Below are positions 45,848-58,300 of a stretch of DNA of 64,000 nucleotides, one piece after another; position 1 is the first letter of the stretch; every line of letters begins with the position of its first letter. Source of the stretch: Apostichopus japonicus (taxonomy: Eukaryota > Echinodermata > Holothuroidea > Aspidochirotida > Stichopodidae); assembly GCF_037975245.1 (NCBI RefSeq), contig NC_092567.1:26396376-26460375 (forward strand). Direction: 5' to 3'. The notes beneath the pieces were generated by a model, which was not told the origin of the DNA, did not search any database, and was given only the letters and a program-made list of their open reading frames with translations. Position numbers and translations under genes: made by a program.

Positions 45848-48800
45848 CACAGTTAAATGAGGTTATTTTTGGCCTGCTAAAAATGAGACCCTAAACGTGT
45901 TGCTAGGCTCTTTTACTTTTATTCTATTGTATACACCACACGAAGCGATCAGTGCTTAGGCTTCGCAATCACACTATTAAAGCTACTGAGTACACAGTAT
46001 TTGTCAGTAGCCTAGCCTATGTATATTAACTTGTTTTAGTAGTAGTTTTAACACAAAACTGTCCTACAGGAGTGCATAAGCACAGGGTAAATTATGAATA
46101 TGATTTGGATTAGGCCCAGGAGTGCGTGTGCCTACATAGTGTGTTGGTAAGTTACTAAGCCTAATAGGGTACCAATCTAGAATTAGTGACACACTCCCTC
46201 ATATTACTAGTTATTACCTACAGTAACCTATTTCTCTTATCTCAAAATTAAATCTGTCTGCCCACAGCCCCCTTGCTTATTTTTTAGTTAGGTATCCCTG
46301 ATTCTAAATGCTCCTAGCATAGTTCTGTGTTCCTTCTTCTAAATTAGAGCCAAGTTGAGATCTAGAACTTTAGCACTTGTATGATGTTTTTGAAGTCGTA
46401 CTCACAAACTTTCTTGAGGCCTACAATTTACAAAAGTACTAGTACAAGCAATAGCCTAACTTATTCATATACCAGGCTCTATCATTTCAGACATGTTTTT
46501 CTAATCTACGTAGGCTACACCTAGGAGTAGGCATATAAGTTGGTAACTTTCTAAAGGCCAGCCATTAGCCTCCTGTAGGCTGTAGGAAAAGGTTCTTCTA
46601 AAATTCTGAGAGTGGTTAGATGTACAGGACTTGGAATCTGATCATCAAAATGGGTCTTGAGAACTTGCAGACTAGAGAACCTATATATGTCACTTGCATA
46701 CTGTTATTGTTGCCTTTGTTGGGCTGCCTGCTTTATTGGGCCTGCCACATGATACACTTTTATTTATTTTTCTTTCCACAGTATGAGCAGAAGCAGAGAG
46801 TCTACTAGTAAGTTTACAGGTAGTGTATGGAAACCACAATGGATTGCCTACATACTTATAACACATATCAACCTCTTCCAACCTTTAGTCAACATTTTAT
46901 GAAATTTTGTATGAAATTCTAGCACAATTTGCTTTCATGATGACCACCGTTGTCAAGCATTCAGGCTGTTTGCTGATTGCTGTTTGCTCATTGTTTATCA
47001 TAGAAGGCTGAACAGGCTGGCACTAGCTGGTGATTATTTCAGCAATGTCAATTTTCATTGCTGATTTCTGGCTCCATAATTTTCACCACTAAATTCAAAG
47101 TGACAGAATTCAGAAAAGTAATACTTTTTTCAGTTTCCCATTTTTTGTGTTTGTATACATGTACTAAATACTGTAGCTCTTCGCCAGCCTGCCAGATTTT
47201 AATGGCTCTTATACATGTATATGCTTCTCACTGTTTGCCTTGTATTGGCCATATCAATAATAATACGTTATCGTCACTACAGTATCTAGTCTTTCACGTC
47301 ACCACTTGCCTTATAATCAGTCACAGGCTTAATTCATTGTTCTTTTTGTTTGTGAGAGTGTGTTGTTTAATTGATGTAACATTGTTGTACTGTTTGTTTG
47401 TGATTTGTCCCTCCTCACATTACAAGTACAGTTTTTCTGTCATGTTTTCATGTTTCCGTCCAATGCTGTGGTATAAAAGCTTCCACTGTAATGTTAGCAT
47501 CCTATTTGCATCTTATTTTGGAGACCAAAACATGTTTCCTTGGTAAAGAGAATTTGTTTAAGTATTCCCCTTTTTTCTTTTTTTGAAACAAGTAACCTAA
47601 AATTTCCACTTCTTAGTACTGGTTGAAGATTGCCCAATACAGGAAGAAAGCAAGGAATATTTGATTTTCCACACAACAAGTAACTGCATGCAGAGTCTTC
47701 ACTCATTTTTTGTTTTTGTAGATGGGGTGGGTTGAAGGAGAGTTGAGATGGATATGTTAAAACGTGTGTAGTATAACTCGCAGGCTTGAACACTGTGAAC
47801 ACTGCTTCCATGGAAAGTCCTATGCGTGTATTCTGTTTGAAGAAAAGTTTTTCTTTTTTTTAAATTCATTTTTGCATTTATATATCTTGATTCCTTGAAA
47901 GATATTTTCAAAATATTATAGTAATGGGTAATGGGAATTTAACTGCCTCAAGACAAGTTACCATTGGTTCTTCTCCTAATGACTTGCAAAATTGTTTCAT
48001 ATTGTTTGCACAATAATTTGTATGTTAGTCTTTGCGAAAGTGGTCATATCCATTTATTATTTAAAAGTTGAGTTTTTGGCCATTTTCTATAATTTGCCTA
48101 CATACTGGTAGCTTTCCTGTACCTTTGCTTATAAAGAGATCAAAATTCTATATTTATCAAAACCTTTATATATGCATAAAGTCACTGCACATCTTGTGTT
48201 GCGAATCTGTTCAGTTTTTTCACTTATAATAACCAAACATAATGCAACATGAAATACTCTTGCCTGGTGGGTGCAATCGCATCCTATAGATGTTTTTTGT
48301 AAACTTTGGTTTACCCTTGCCAAAGAGGACGCCTTGCTCTCTTGCAAATCCTCCTGTAAGTACTGTAGAATTATGTCTGTAATCATTGTATCACTTGATT
48401 CTATGCTTTCTAGCAGTAGTACTATTATTTTACTTTTGTCAGTTTCAAAGAGTTCACATAATTATACCATTTCATTTAAAAGATATATTTCTGTTTCCTT
48501 TTTTGTTCATTCGATATAGAACTACATAGAGCAGCCATATTACTTTTATCAAAGTGGTCACACTTATGTGCTTGTGTTCATGCACAAGTCTGTTAGCTTT
48601 GGTTCCCTTTTTGTCATTACTTGTACAATTGAACAGCTATATATTTTTATCAGTGCCAAAGTGGTCACCGAAAACATATGCTTTCTTTCATTTTTATTAT
48701 AAATAAAACAAACATATTTCATTTTTCAGTATGAAAAGTGGATGATTTAATTGTCATCAAAATATTCTATCAATGAATAAAAATGTTGAAAAGGAATTAA

Positions 48801-49795
48801 ATCTTGTATTTTTTGCTTTGATTGGTGTGATTCATTGTCAGCCTATGATTTAATAGATAAGCAACCAGGTGTTAAAAAATGAAACGTTCCCCGTGGATCG
48901 GGGGTGGGGGAGTTGATATGCTTGTATACTACAGAAAAACTACTTAAGCATTCCCATGAAATAAATTCATAAAGGCTATTGACTGCTTAACTTGGGGTAT
49001 TGTGCCCACGAGCCTCACCTAAGTGTGCCCATCTGACCCACCACCCGTCTCCACTCCCACCTCTCCTGCCATAGGTTTCGACATGCATGTATACTCTTGA
49101 AGAAATCAACGCTCGTTTACCCCCACTTAAAGGTGATGTGATTTGAAATTGCATTTTACATTCTATCTACTCATCCCTACCTACATCAGGAGAAACGCGC
49201 CAATATAAAACGATAGAATGTATTGTTTACACATACGATCAAACCACGAGAGAAAATGTTCAGCTGAAACACTGCGATAACATTAGGTCAGAAATTCAAT
49301 ATGGCCGCCAGACAGGCTATCGAAACGCATAATCTGCTTCTTTACGAACTGTGAATAGCCGTCTTAAGATGTTTGCCGTTCTGAATGCGACAAAATCAGA
49401 AAGGAATTTCACTTAACGTAATATCCTGGTCATTTTCGAGTTGTTTTCAGGCTTAATCCTGTTTTAGGAATGATTTCCAAGCATCCTCCGGCAAGATCGT
49501 GGAACCGCTATCGAATTTTCTTGGCTTAATTATTCCGGCAATATTAACGAAATTTCAACATCACATTCCACCTATATGCATTAAATATTGTTTGTTTCTA
49601 CGCGCATGTGTCGTTTTTGGCATCATGAAACATTTTTAGCAATATATGGTAATCGGAGAGCTCTATGCGTGCAGCCTTACCCGACTGAGGTCATTCAAAC
49701 GTAATGATATGCAAAATCGGTAAAAACAATCGAAAGTCACGTGGGCAGATCTCCGACTGTGTATAAGGAACTGATACTGTAAGTTCCATATTTAC
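45848..49795 (+). repeat. Segmental duplication, upstream block of unit D
   Basis: Paralogue of 33457-40500 without the TIR transposon (empty site near 46850-46860) and of 55337-60985. No supported gene. Confidence 0.85.
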
Positions 49796-49945
49796 TTCCA
49801 TTGTTAATATTGCTGTGGTAGCGTGAACAGTACTGTTACAATACACAGATGTGAGAACGAACTAACAGGGCCAAAAGCGGTGTTTGAATTACATTAAAAA
49901 TATTTCAACACTACTATTCCATCGTTGATCAACATTTACAAGAAG
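49796..49945 (+). promoter_or_regulatory. LRAT-D promoter core and non-coding exon 1
   Basis: The palindrome AACAGTACTGTT is at 49826-49837. The donor GAAG|GTAAGT ends the exon at 49945, with the same donor-site hairpin as copy C. The intron runs to the acceptor TTTTTAAAG at 51073. Confidence 0.6.
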
Positions 49946-51099
49946 GTAAGTATGCTTATGTTGTTCTAGATTTAAGCATACCTTCTCAAATCTCAATGAC
50001 ATCCTACGGTAAATCTCAGGTAATCTCAATTCTTCCCTTTTAACGATTACTATCGATATTCGTGATAAAATGTGAGGTATTTCAATCAATCATCTTTGAA
50101 AAGCTAAACTTCTGCAATGTATATGACAGAATTATTCTCCTATTTATCAGAAGAGTAGCACTGCTTTATAGACTTATACAAATGGAATATTACTCAAATG
50201 AAGCTCTCTATTTTGCACAAATCTTGTACAACCTTTATTTCGATGTAAGATTAACCGTCTTCTAAAACTGTATAATTTAACGGAATCCAGTTGTTTCAGT
50301 CAATCATATGAAAACAATATTTGTGTAGACTATATAATCGTACTGGTCTTGAAGCCTCCTCATAGAAAATGTCTCATTCATCCATTTTAAAGGCATTGAA
50401 AACTCGCCTCAAACAGCTGGCCGCCATCTTTAAAAAGTTAACTTTTCGTTGCTTGCAAGTGAAGTTTTCTCCTTGTCGCCAAAAAAATGCAGAGAGTAAT
50501 GAAACGTGATACCCTGTTATCTTTAGCTGGAGGTGAGATGTCCATCGCTGTAGCGTTTGTACAATGTGCTGTGGGTATTGACCGCAGCTGTATGTACTGA
50601 CTGTACACTAGTGTCTAATTACCGACGGTAGCAAGCTGTGTGTGTATTTTCTGGGATCGATGGTGGTGTCTAAAATTTCTGTTACACCTCCTTCGAAACT
50701 AGGTCAGATTACCGTCATTAGACGTTTCTTTTAGCGCGAGTCTTCACACCCTTTAAGGAACTTTTAGGGAAAGAAAACAAACAGACTTGTAACTTGTAAA
50801 TCGCCTGCTTCTTTGAATTACTGTATAAACATACGCTGGCTATTTCCTACTAAGTTGCCGTTAAGCATAGACAGGATAGGACGATATCCTATCATGAAAG
50901 GGTACACGTGCTCAGAGCAGAATCGAAGTCATTAAACAGCTTACATACTTCTTGCTTGTGTCGATATTGTACAATGGTTTGTCTCATTGTGAGAATCTTT
51001 GAAACAAAAAGCAAAGAAAAAAAAAAAGAATTGGCTTCGGTAATCCTCATTTCATTTATTTTTATTTTTAAAGAAAGGATAATTTCTACCTATTCAATC

Positions 51100-51483
51100 A
51101 TGTACCACCGCATAGTAAGAATGGCTGTCCGACATCAGGACTCAACGGTAGAGTATATTCGAGACTTTGCTCCTGGTGATCACGTGGTTCTATATCGATG
51201 GTTTCTGCATCCACGATGTCACATGATAGTCACGGAAATCGACGAAAACAGCAACAAAATGACGGTTATAAGATTTACTTATCAAGACGGTGTTATCGAA
51301 CATACCATACCTTTCAAGACACCCGTGTTCAAGGTACACCATGACAATGCCTTTGATCCTGCTGAGGTCATTACTCGCGCAAGGGATCACAATATGCCAA
51401 GTCAGGGATACGACCTGCTAAAGTTTAACTGCAAACATTTCGCTTTTTGGTGTAAAACTGGTGTAATCCCACGTGAAGCTTAG
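51100..51483 (+). CDS. LRAT-domain (H-rev107/PLAAT-type) protein, copy D
   Basis: 127 residues with the triad His41, His68 and Cys111. The frame is open back to 50908, but that part lies in the intron; ATG 51100 matches the start of the other copies. It is near-identical to C (differences at about residues 23, 54, 88 and 97). The near identity of C and D, with their flanks, marks the youngest duplication or recent gene conversion in the array. Confidence 0.9.
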   Translation: MYHRIVRMAVRHQDSTVEYIRDFAPGDHVVLYRWFLHPRCHMIVTEIDENSNKMTVIRFTYQDGVIEHTIPFKTPVFKVHHDNAFDPAEVITRARDHNMPSQGYDLLKFNCKHFAFWCKTGVIPREA

Positions 51484-51793
51484 ACTGTTATCCAAACTCG
51501 CTTAATGAAAAGCTTGATACCTCCAGGCTACCCTCCACCCCTTTACTCACGTCACTGATCATGATCTATACAACCCATCATCTATGTTTTGTTTAGCAAA
51601 TTTGTGGCGTTGGTAAACTAATGTATTATTCTCGATTGTATTAATGAAATCTGTCTTTATTATAAGAAAATATTTGACAATTGACTGTGATGTTCAAGAA
51701 TAACTTGATCAAGATAGAAAAATTTGATTGTACTTGAAAATATTTGCCAGCAGTTAGTTTCACTTTGCCACTCAAACTGATATAAGGGCAGCC

Positions 51794-51833
51794 AAAGTCC
51801 GATAACCTACCATTACGCCGTCGGACTTTTTTT
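51794..51833 (+). terminator. Conserved hairpin plus T-run downstream of LRAT-D
   Basis: Same stem and T-run as in B and C. Confidence 0.4.
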
Positions 51834-52061
51834 GTGACGTGAATGCTATACTATTCTGCAGGTTTACTTTCAATGTGATTTAGTATCCACATAAATATAC
51901 TTAAAATATGTGTAACCAACAGGGGCTTGTTGACAGTTTCATTGTATATTTTACCCTATTTGCTGCTTGAATGTATTTATATACGGATTATTATATTATT
52001 GTTTATTCCCTTAACTGCTTAATTTACTGTCTTATATACTACTCTATGATACATGACTTTA

Positions 52062-52215
52062 GTTTATCGCTAGGGTGTAGTGTTTCAACATGTGTACTGG
52101 CTAGGTTTATCGCTATGGTGTACTGTTTCAACATGTGTACTGGTAGTATGCTTATCGCTATAGTGTACTATACACGTGTACTGGCTCGGCTTATCACTGA
52201 CTACTAGGGTGTACT
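52062..52215 (+). repeat. 43-bp minisatellite, unit D
   Basis: Three to four units, as in C. Confidence 0.8.
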
Positions 52216-52930
52216 TAGGAAAGGGGGTTCTACAAGGAAGAACACTGCGGCATGCAGTATGGTGATTACGTCTCCTACACATTTATGTGGTGAACATTGG
52301 TCATAGCAACAGTGCAGGGGATTATGGGAAAATTGATCAATTAAGTTAAGTATTTATTTATGCAATATCTTGCGTTCGGAACAAAGAGATCTAATATGAG
52401 AGCTTTGTCTGTTACTGATATATTCGTGGAGAGAGGAAGGTGAAATTGGGTTGGAGGTTTTGTGGGGGGGGGGGGCTTGGAAGATAGTTGGAAGCTGTTT
52501 GGGTGGGGGGGGGAGGGTTAATATAGAGAAATTGAGCTGCTGGAACCGAGCCTGGTGCAGGAGGAAGTTTATTTGTTTGAAGAACTTTTGATCCTGATAT
52601 ACATTAATAATTATCACATATTCCATACAGCGATATTTATGTTTGCATAATTTGTCTCTTGGAACTGTATTAACAACTCTAAATATATACCTATGATATT
52701 ACTTCAACGTTCCCTAAATCAACCAAACCCTTGGTACTTTTAATGATTGTTATATCGCATTACTGTATTCCCTGATCTAGAGAATCGGGGGGGGGGGGGG
52801 GGAGGTTGCGGTCGCTGTTTTATACCTTATATTGGAACAAACAAACAGGATATTGCCCCCATCGCTTACCCAGAAGTCTATTGGAGTGCCAGCCCGTACC
52901 TACAAAGAAAAATTATTATCCATCTTGGAG

Positions 52931-53042
52931 AATTGCAGAACACCCCGCAACTCACTCACTCAGGAACGACAATACATTGTCGATTATAGGTACTTCCGGT
53001 CATAACCTGTGAGATCCAATAGTTGCGGGGTATTCTGCAATT
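52931..53042. repeat. 112-bp foldback (MITE-like) element, unit D
   Basis: Same length and arms as in B and C, with one mismatch in the left arm (GAACACC for GAATACC). Confidence 0.8.
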
Positions 53043-53611
53043 ATGCAAATATGATTTAATTTTTGAGGTGGCCACCATATTACTGTGTCTAATATATATT
53101 ATTAAAGTTTGGATAATCTTATGTTATGCCGTATCTCATGCTGTTGGCCGAGAGTTGGAAATTCATTGTATTTTGTTTATTAATATCCTGTAAAATGTTC
53201 ATATGATAATTTCCTTTCCTTAAAGTTGATGTGTTTGTATTCTTTTCGGGTATGTTCATGTGTTGTCAATCAAATTCAACTCCACGGTCCCACGTTTTAA
53301 CAGACCTTTCCCTGTAAAGGAAGTCATTAGTGCGTTGCATTTAGCATATCAGCTTCTTTAAAAGTGCAAGTCGGCTTCATCATCAATTTATGGTTACAGT
53401 TTTGTGTGAGAAGAGATATGACTAGTAGTTGTAAGTTGACGAGGTAACTACTTTCTATCCTCACCACCAATTCCAATTCAGCACAAACACTTAGTCTGTA
53501 AATTCTTTAAAATGTTCAATTTCATAGCACGAAAGATCGCAAATAGTTGCTAAGAGCCTATACATTATGAGCATCCCAATTCACTACTTGAACCCCTAAT
53601 AATAAAAATAA

Positions 53612-54065
53612 TAGTAAAATACATTTATATAGCGCTTAATACAGCGTTTCAAAGCGCTTAACAAAGTAGGAAAGAGACAAAGGAAACCAAGGAATAAAAA
53701 ACTAGGAATCAAAGAGATATGTTTTAAGTTGTCTCTCGAAAATACAAAGGGAGGGAGAGTCACGAACGTGAAATGACAGTTCGTTCATAAGCGAAGGCAC
53801 AGCGACAGAAAAGGCACGATCGTCATAACGAGTGCGGGTACGTGGACCAGGAGTTAATTGCAAATGTGCATGATTGGAAGAGCGAAGCATAACTGTGGTT
53901 GACCGACGCAAAGGAGTAAGAAGGTCAGTGATATACTGAGGGGCAAGCCCGTTGGTCGCTTTGTAGGTGAGAAGTAGGATCTAAAACTGGATGCGCTGAG
54001 GGGATGCGCTGACGGGAAGCCAGTGCAAATGAACGGAGAACAGGAATGGTGTGATCAAACTTTTT
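53612..54065 (-). mobile_element. CR1-type LINE 3' end, unit D
   Basis: The minus strand reads PGPRTRTRYDDRAFSVAVPSL and then LKTYLFDS-stop. Same site as in B and C. The TTA tail has shrunk to a few units. Confidence 0.85.
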
Positions 54066-54559
54066 AGTGAGTGACACTATTATTTATCGGCATGGGTTTT
54101 TGCCATCCATTCAGAACACATAGTTGTCTTCACCATGTGAATTCAGTTATAAACATATATTCTGAGTAGCACAGAGAATTCTGACCCTTAAGTCACTGTA
54201 CCTATTGATCACGGACTCAATCATGACTGACACATGTACAGCCGTACCCACAACTGTGCATGATACTAATATTATAAGGTATCATCCCCATGTGCCTTGT
54301 TTCCGTGTCGCATGTACACATAGACGATATTCCAATGTCCAATGACTTTGCAGAAGTAGCTAATATTGATAAATTAGGTGAAATGTACCCCTTTGTGGAT
54401 AGTTGACACTGATGCCATGTCATACAATTATCATATTCATTTTTAGCAACCATAGGTTCGTCACATCATAAGGTAACAACAAAACCAAACTTTTCGTGAT
54501 CACCACACTAAGTTGTGCTCAGCGACACATATTTGATATATGTTATTACAGAAGTAACT

Positions 54560-55045
54560 ATGTACTATGAATAGAGTTATTTACAGCCTACTCATTAGTT
54601 GTGTAGCCTTATGGCATATTTTATACCCCTATGAGTAGAGTTAATGACAGCCTACTTATTAGTTTTGTAGCCTGATGGCATATTTGATACCCCTATGAAT
54701 AGAGTTATTCACAGCCTACTTATTAGTTTTGTAGCCTTATGGCATATTTTATACCCCTATATGAGTAGAGTTAATCGCAGCCTACTTATTTGTTTTGTAG
54801 CCTTATGGCATATTTTATACCCCTATGAGTAGAGTTATTCACAGCCTACTTATTAGTTTTGTAGCCTTATGGCATATGGTATACCCCTATATGAGTAAAG
54901 TTATTTACAGCCTACTTATTAGTTATGTAGCCTTATGGCATATTTGATACCCCTATGAATAGAGTTATTCACAACTTACTTATTAGTTATGTAGCCTTAT
55001 GGCATATTTGATACCCCTATAAGAGTAGAGTTATTTAGCAGTCGG
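54560..55045 (+). repeat. 64-bp minisatellite, between units D and E
   Basis: About seven to eight units of the GTAGCC(T/C)..ATGGCATATTT(G/T)ATACCCCTAT repeat; about three before D and a half unit before C. Confidence 0.88.
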
Positions 55046-55336
55046 AGATCTGACCTCAAGAAAAAAAAAAACCGTTATTGCAAAATTATTAGCCACGAGA
55101 AGTTTAACCGGAAGTAGTTAAAATACTCTCTTCCGGATTGCGAAGCTGCGCGAATCCAATCGACACCACATAAGGACATTGATGGAATTATGCATATTCA
55201 TTTATTTTGGAAGCGTTAGCTTTCTTCATGTGTGAATTAAAACATTCCTTGACCGAGAATATCCGAGTTTTGACGAACCTAAGCTGCTTGGGTACGGTTG
55301 CCGACGAATAAATGAACGTTACCTGCGAGAAAGAGT
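55046..55336 (+). other. Unit-E-specific junction sequence
   Basis: About 250 bp here (CACGAGAAGTTTAACCGG to CTGCGAGAAAGAG) are not found at the matching junctions before C or D. No ORF or TE ends recognised. Confidence 0.5.
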
Positions 55337-58300
55337 GAGGTGAGTACCTAAATTTTAACTCCGAATTTATCTGTCACATTGCGTCTTAAGTCACCAGTCT
55401 TACCAAAGAATGTATTTTCTGGTATAAAACATTTTTTCTACAATGTACCACAATGTGGAGTCATTTCACAGTTAAATGAGGTTATTTTTGGCCTGCTCAA
55501 AATGAGACCCTAGACGTATTGCTAGGGTCTTTTATTTTTATTCTACCGTATACACTACACGAAGCGATTACTGCTTAGGCTTCGCAATCGCACTAACAAA
55601 GCTACTGAGTACACAGTATTTGTCAGTAGCCTAGCCTATGTATATTAACTTGTTATAGTAGTAGTTTTAACACAAAACTCTCCTACAGGAGTGCATAAGC
55701 ACAGGGTAAATTATGAATATGATTTGGATTAGGCCCAGGAGTGCGTGTGCCTACATAGTGTGTTGGTAAGTTACTAAGCCTAATAGGTTACCAATCTAGA
55801 ATTAGTGACACACTCCCTCATATTACTAGTTATTACCTACAGTAACCTACTTCTCTTATCCCAAAATTAAATCTGTCTGCTCACAGCCTCCTTGCTTATT
55901 TATTAGTTAGGTATCCCTGATTCTAAATGCTCCTAGCATAGTTCTGTGTCCCTTCTTCTAAATTAGAGCCAAGTTGAGATCTAGAACTTTAGCACTTGTT
56001 TGATGTTTTGGAAGTCGTACTTACAAACTTTCTTGAGGCTTACAATTTACAAGCAATAGCCTAACTTATTACCAGGCTCTACCATTTCAGACATGTTTTT
56101 CTAATCTAAGTAGGTGACACCTAGGAGTAGGCATATAAGTTGGTAACTCTCTTAAGGCCAGCCATTAGCCATTAGCCTCCTGTAGGCTGTAGGAAAAGGT
56201 TCTTCTAAAAATTCTGAGAGTGGGTTAGATGTACAGGACTTGGAATCTGGTAATGAAAATGGGTCTTGAGAACTTGCAGACTAGAGAACCTTTGTCACTT
56301 GCAAACTGGTAGTGTTGCCTTTGTTGGGTTGCCTGCTTTATTGGGCCTGCCACATGCTAAACTTTTACTTATTTTTCTTTCCACAGTATAAGCTGAAGCA
56401 AAGAGTCTACTAGTAAGTTTACAGGTAGTGTATGGAAACCACAATGGATTGCTTACATACTTATAACACATATCAACCTCTTCCAACCTTTAGTCAACAT
56501 TTTATGAAATTTTGTATGAAATTTTAGCACAATTTGTTTTCATGATGACCACCGTTGTCAATCAGTCAGGCTGTTTGCTGATTGCTTTAAGAAATCTTTC
56601 TTTAAAATAATCAATCCTGTATGGAGGCAGCTCATTGTTTATCATGAAAGGCTGAGCAGGCTGGTACTAGCTGGTGATTATTTCAGCAATGTCAGTTTTC
56701 ATTGCTGATTTCTGGCTCCATAATTTTCACCACTAAATTCAAAGTGACAGAATTCAGAAAAGTAACACTTTTTTCAGTTTCCGATTTTTTGTGTTTGTAT
56801 ACATGTACTAAATACTGTAGCTCTTCGCCAGCCTGTCAGATTTTTGTGGCTCTTATACATGTATATGCTTCTCACTGTTTGCCTTGTCATTGGCCATATC
56901 AATAATAATACTTTATCGTCACTCCAGTATCAAGTCTTTCACGTCACCACTTGCCTTCTTTTCAGTCACAGGCTGTTCTTTTTGTTTGTGAAAGTGTGTT
57001 GTTTTGTTGATGTAACATTGTTGATCTGTTTGTTTGTGATATGTATCTCCTCACATTACAAGTACAGTTTTCATGTCTGTCACATGTTTCGGTCCAATGT
57101 TGTGGTATAAAAAGCTTCCACTGTAATGTAAGCATCTCGCAAATGCTTGAATCTTGTCTATTTGATTACTGCATCTTATTTCGGAGACCAAAACATGTTT
57201 CCTTGGTAAAGAGAATTTGTTTTAGTATTCGCTTTTGTTCTCTTTTGAAGCAAGAAACCTAAAATTTCCACTTTTTAGTACTGGTTAAAGATTGCCCAGT
57301 TCAGGAAGAAAGCAATGAATATTTGATTTCCACACAACAAGTAACTGCATGCAGAGTCTTCACTCTGTTTTTTTTTTCATAGAGGGGGTGGGTAGAAGGA
57401 GAGTTGAGATGGATATGTTAAAACATGTGTAGTATAACTTTCAGTTTTGAACACTGTGAACTCTTCCATGGAAAGTCCTATCCATAAATGATTAGGTATT
57501 CTGTTTGAAGAAAAGTTTTTTATTTTTTAATTCATTTTTGTATTTATATATCTTGTATTCATTGAAAGATATTGTCAAATGAAAGAACAATGTGTTTGAC
57601 AAAGTAAGGTTTTATTATTGTTATAGTAATGGGTATATACATTAAGAAGCAGTGTATTTAACTGCCTCAAGACAAGTTACCGTTGGTTCTACTTCTAATG
57701 ACTTGCAAAGATGTTCCATATCTTTTGCACAACACCTTTTATGTTATGTCTTTGCAAAAGTGGTCACACCCATTTATTATTAAATACTTGAGTTTTTGGC
57801 CATTTTCTAAAACTTGGCTTTAAACTGGTAATAGTATTCCTGTACCTTTGCTTTAAAAGAGATCCACATTTTATATTTATCAAAACATTTATATATGCAT
57901 ACAGTCACTGCACATCTTGTGTTGCGGAAATGTTAACTAATTTCACTTATAATAATCATACATAATGCAACATGAAATACTCTTGCCTGGTGGGTGCAAT
58001 CGCATCCTATAGATGCTTTTTTAAAACTTTGGTTTACCCTTGCCAAAGAGGACGCCTTGCTCTCTTTCAAGTCCTGTTAGTACTGTAGTACTATAGAATT
58101 ATGTTTGTAATCATTGTATCACTTTGATTCTATGCTTTCTAGCAGTAGCACTATTATTTTACTTTTGTCAGTTTCAAAGAGTTCACATAATTATACCATT
58201 TCATTTAAAAAAATAATCTGTTTCCTTGTTCATTCGATTTACAGTACTGTACCTAGAGCAGCCATTTTACTTTTATCAAAGTGGTCACACTTATGTGCTT

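Larger units (their letters stand above)
51484..54540 (+). repeat. Segmental duplication, downstream block of unit D
   Basis: Paralogue of the C block. It contains a minisatellite at about 52062-52215, a G-run at 52788-52802, a foldback at 52931-53042, a nearly lost (TAA)n tract and a CR1 remnant. Confidence 0.85.

Noticed and set aside
50908-51099. N-terminal extension of LRAT copy D
   Set aside because: It is intron sequence that happens to stay open; other copies have stops there and the acceptor is at 51073.
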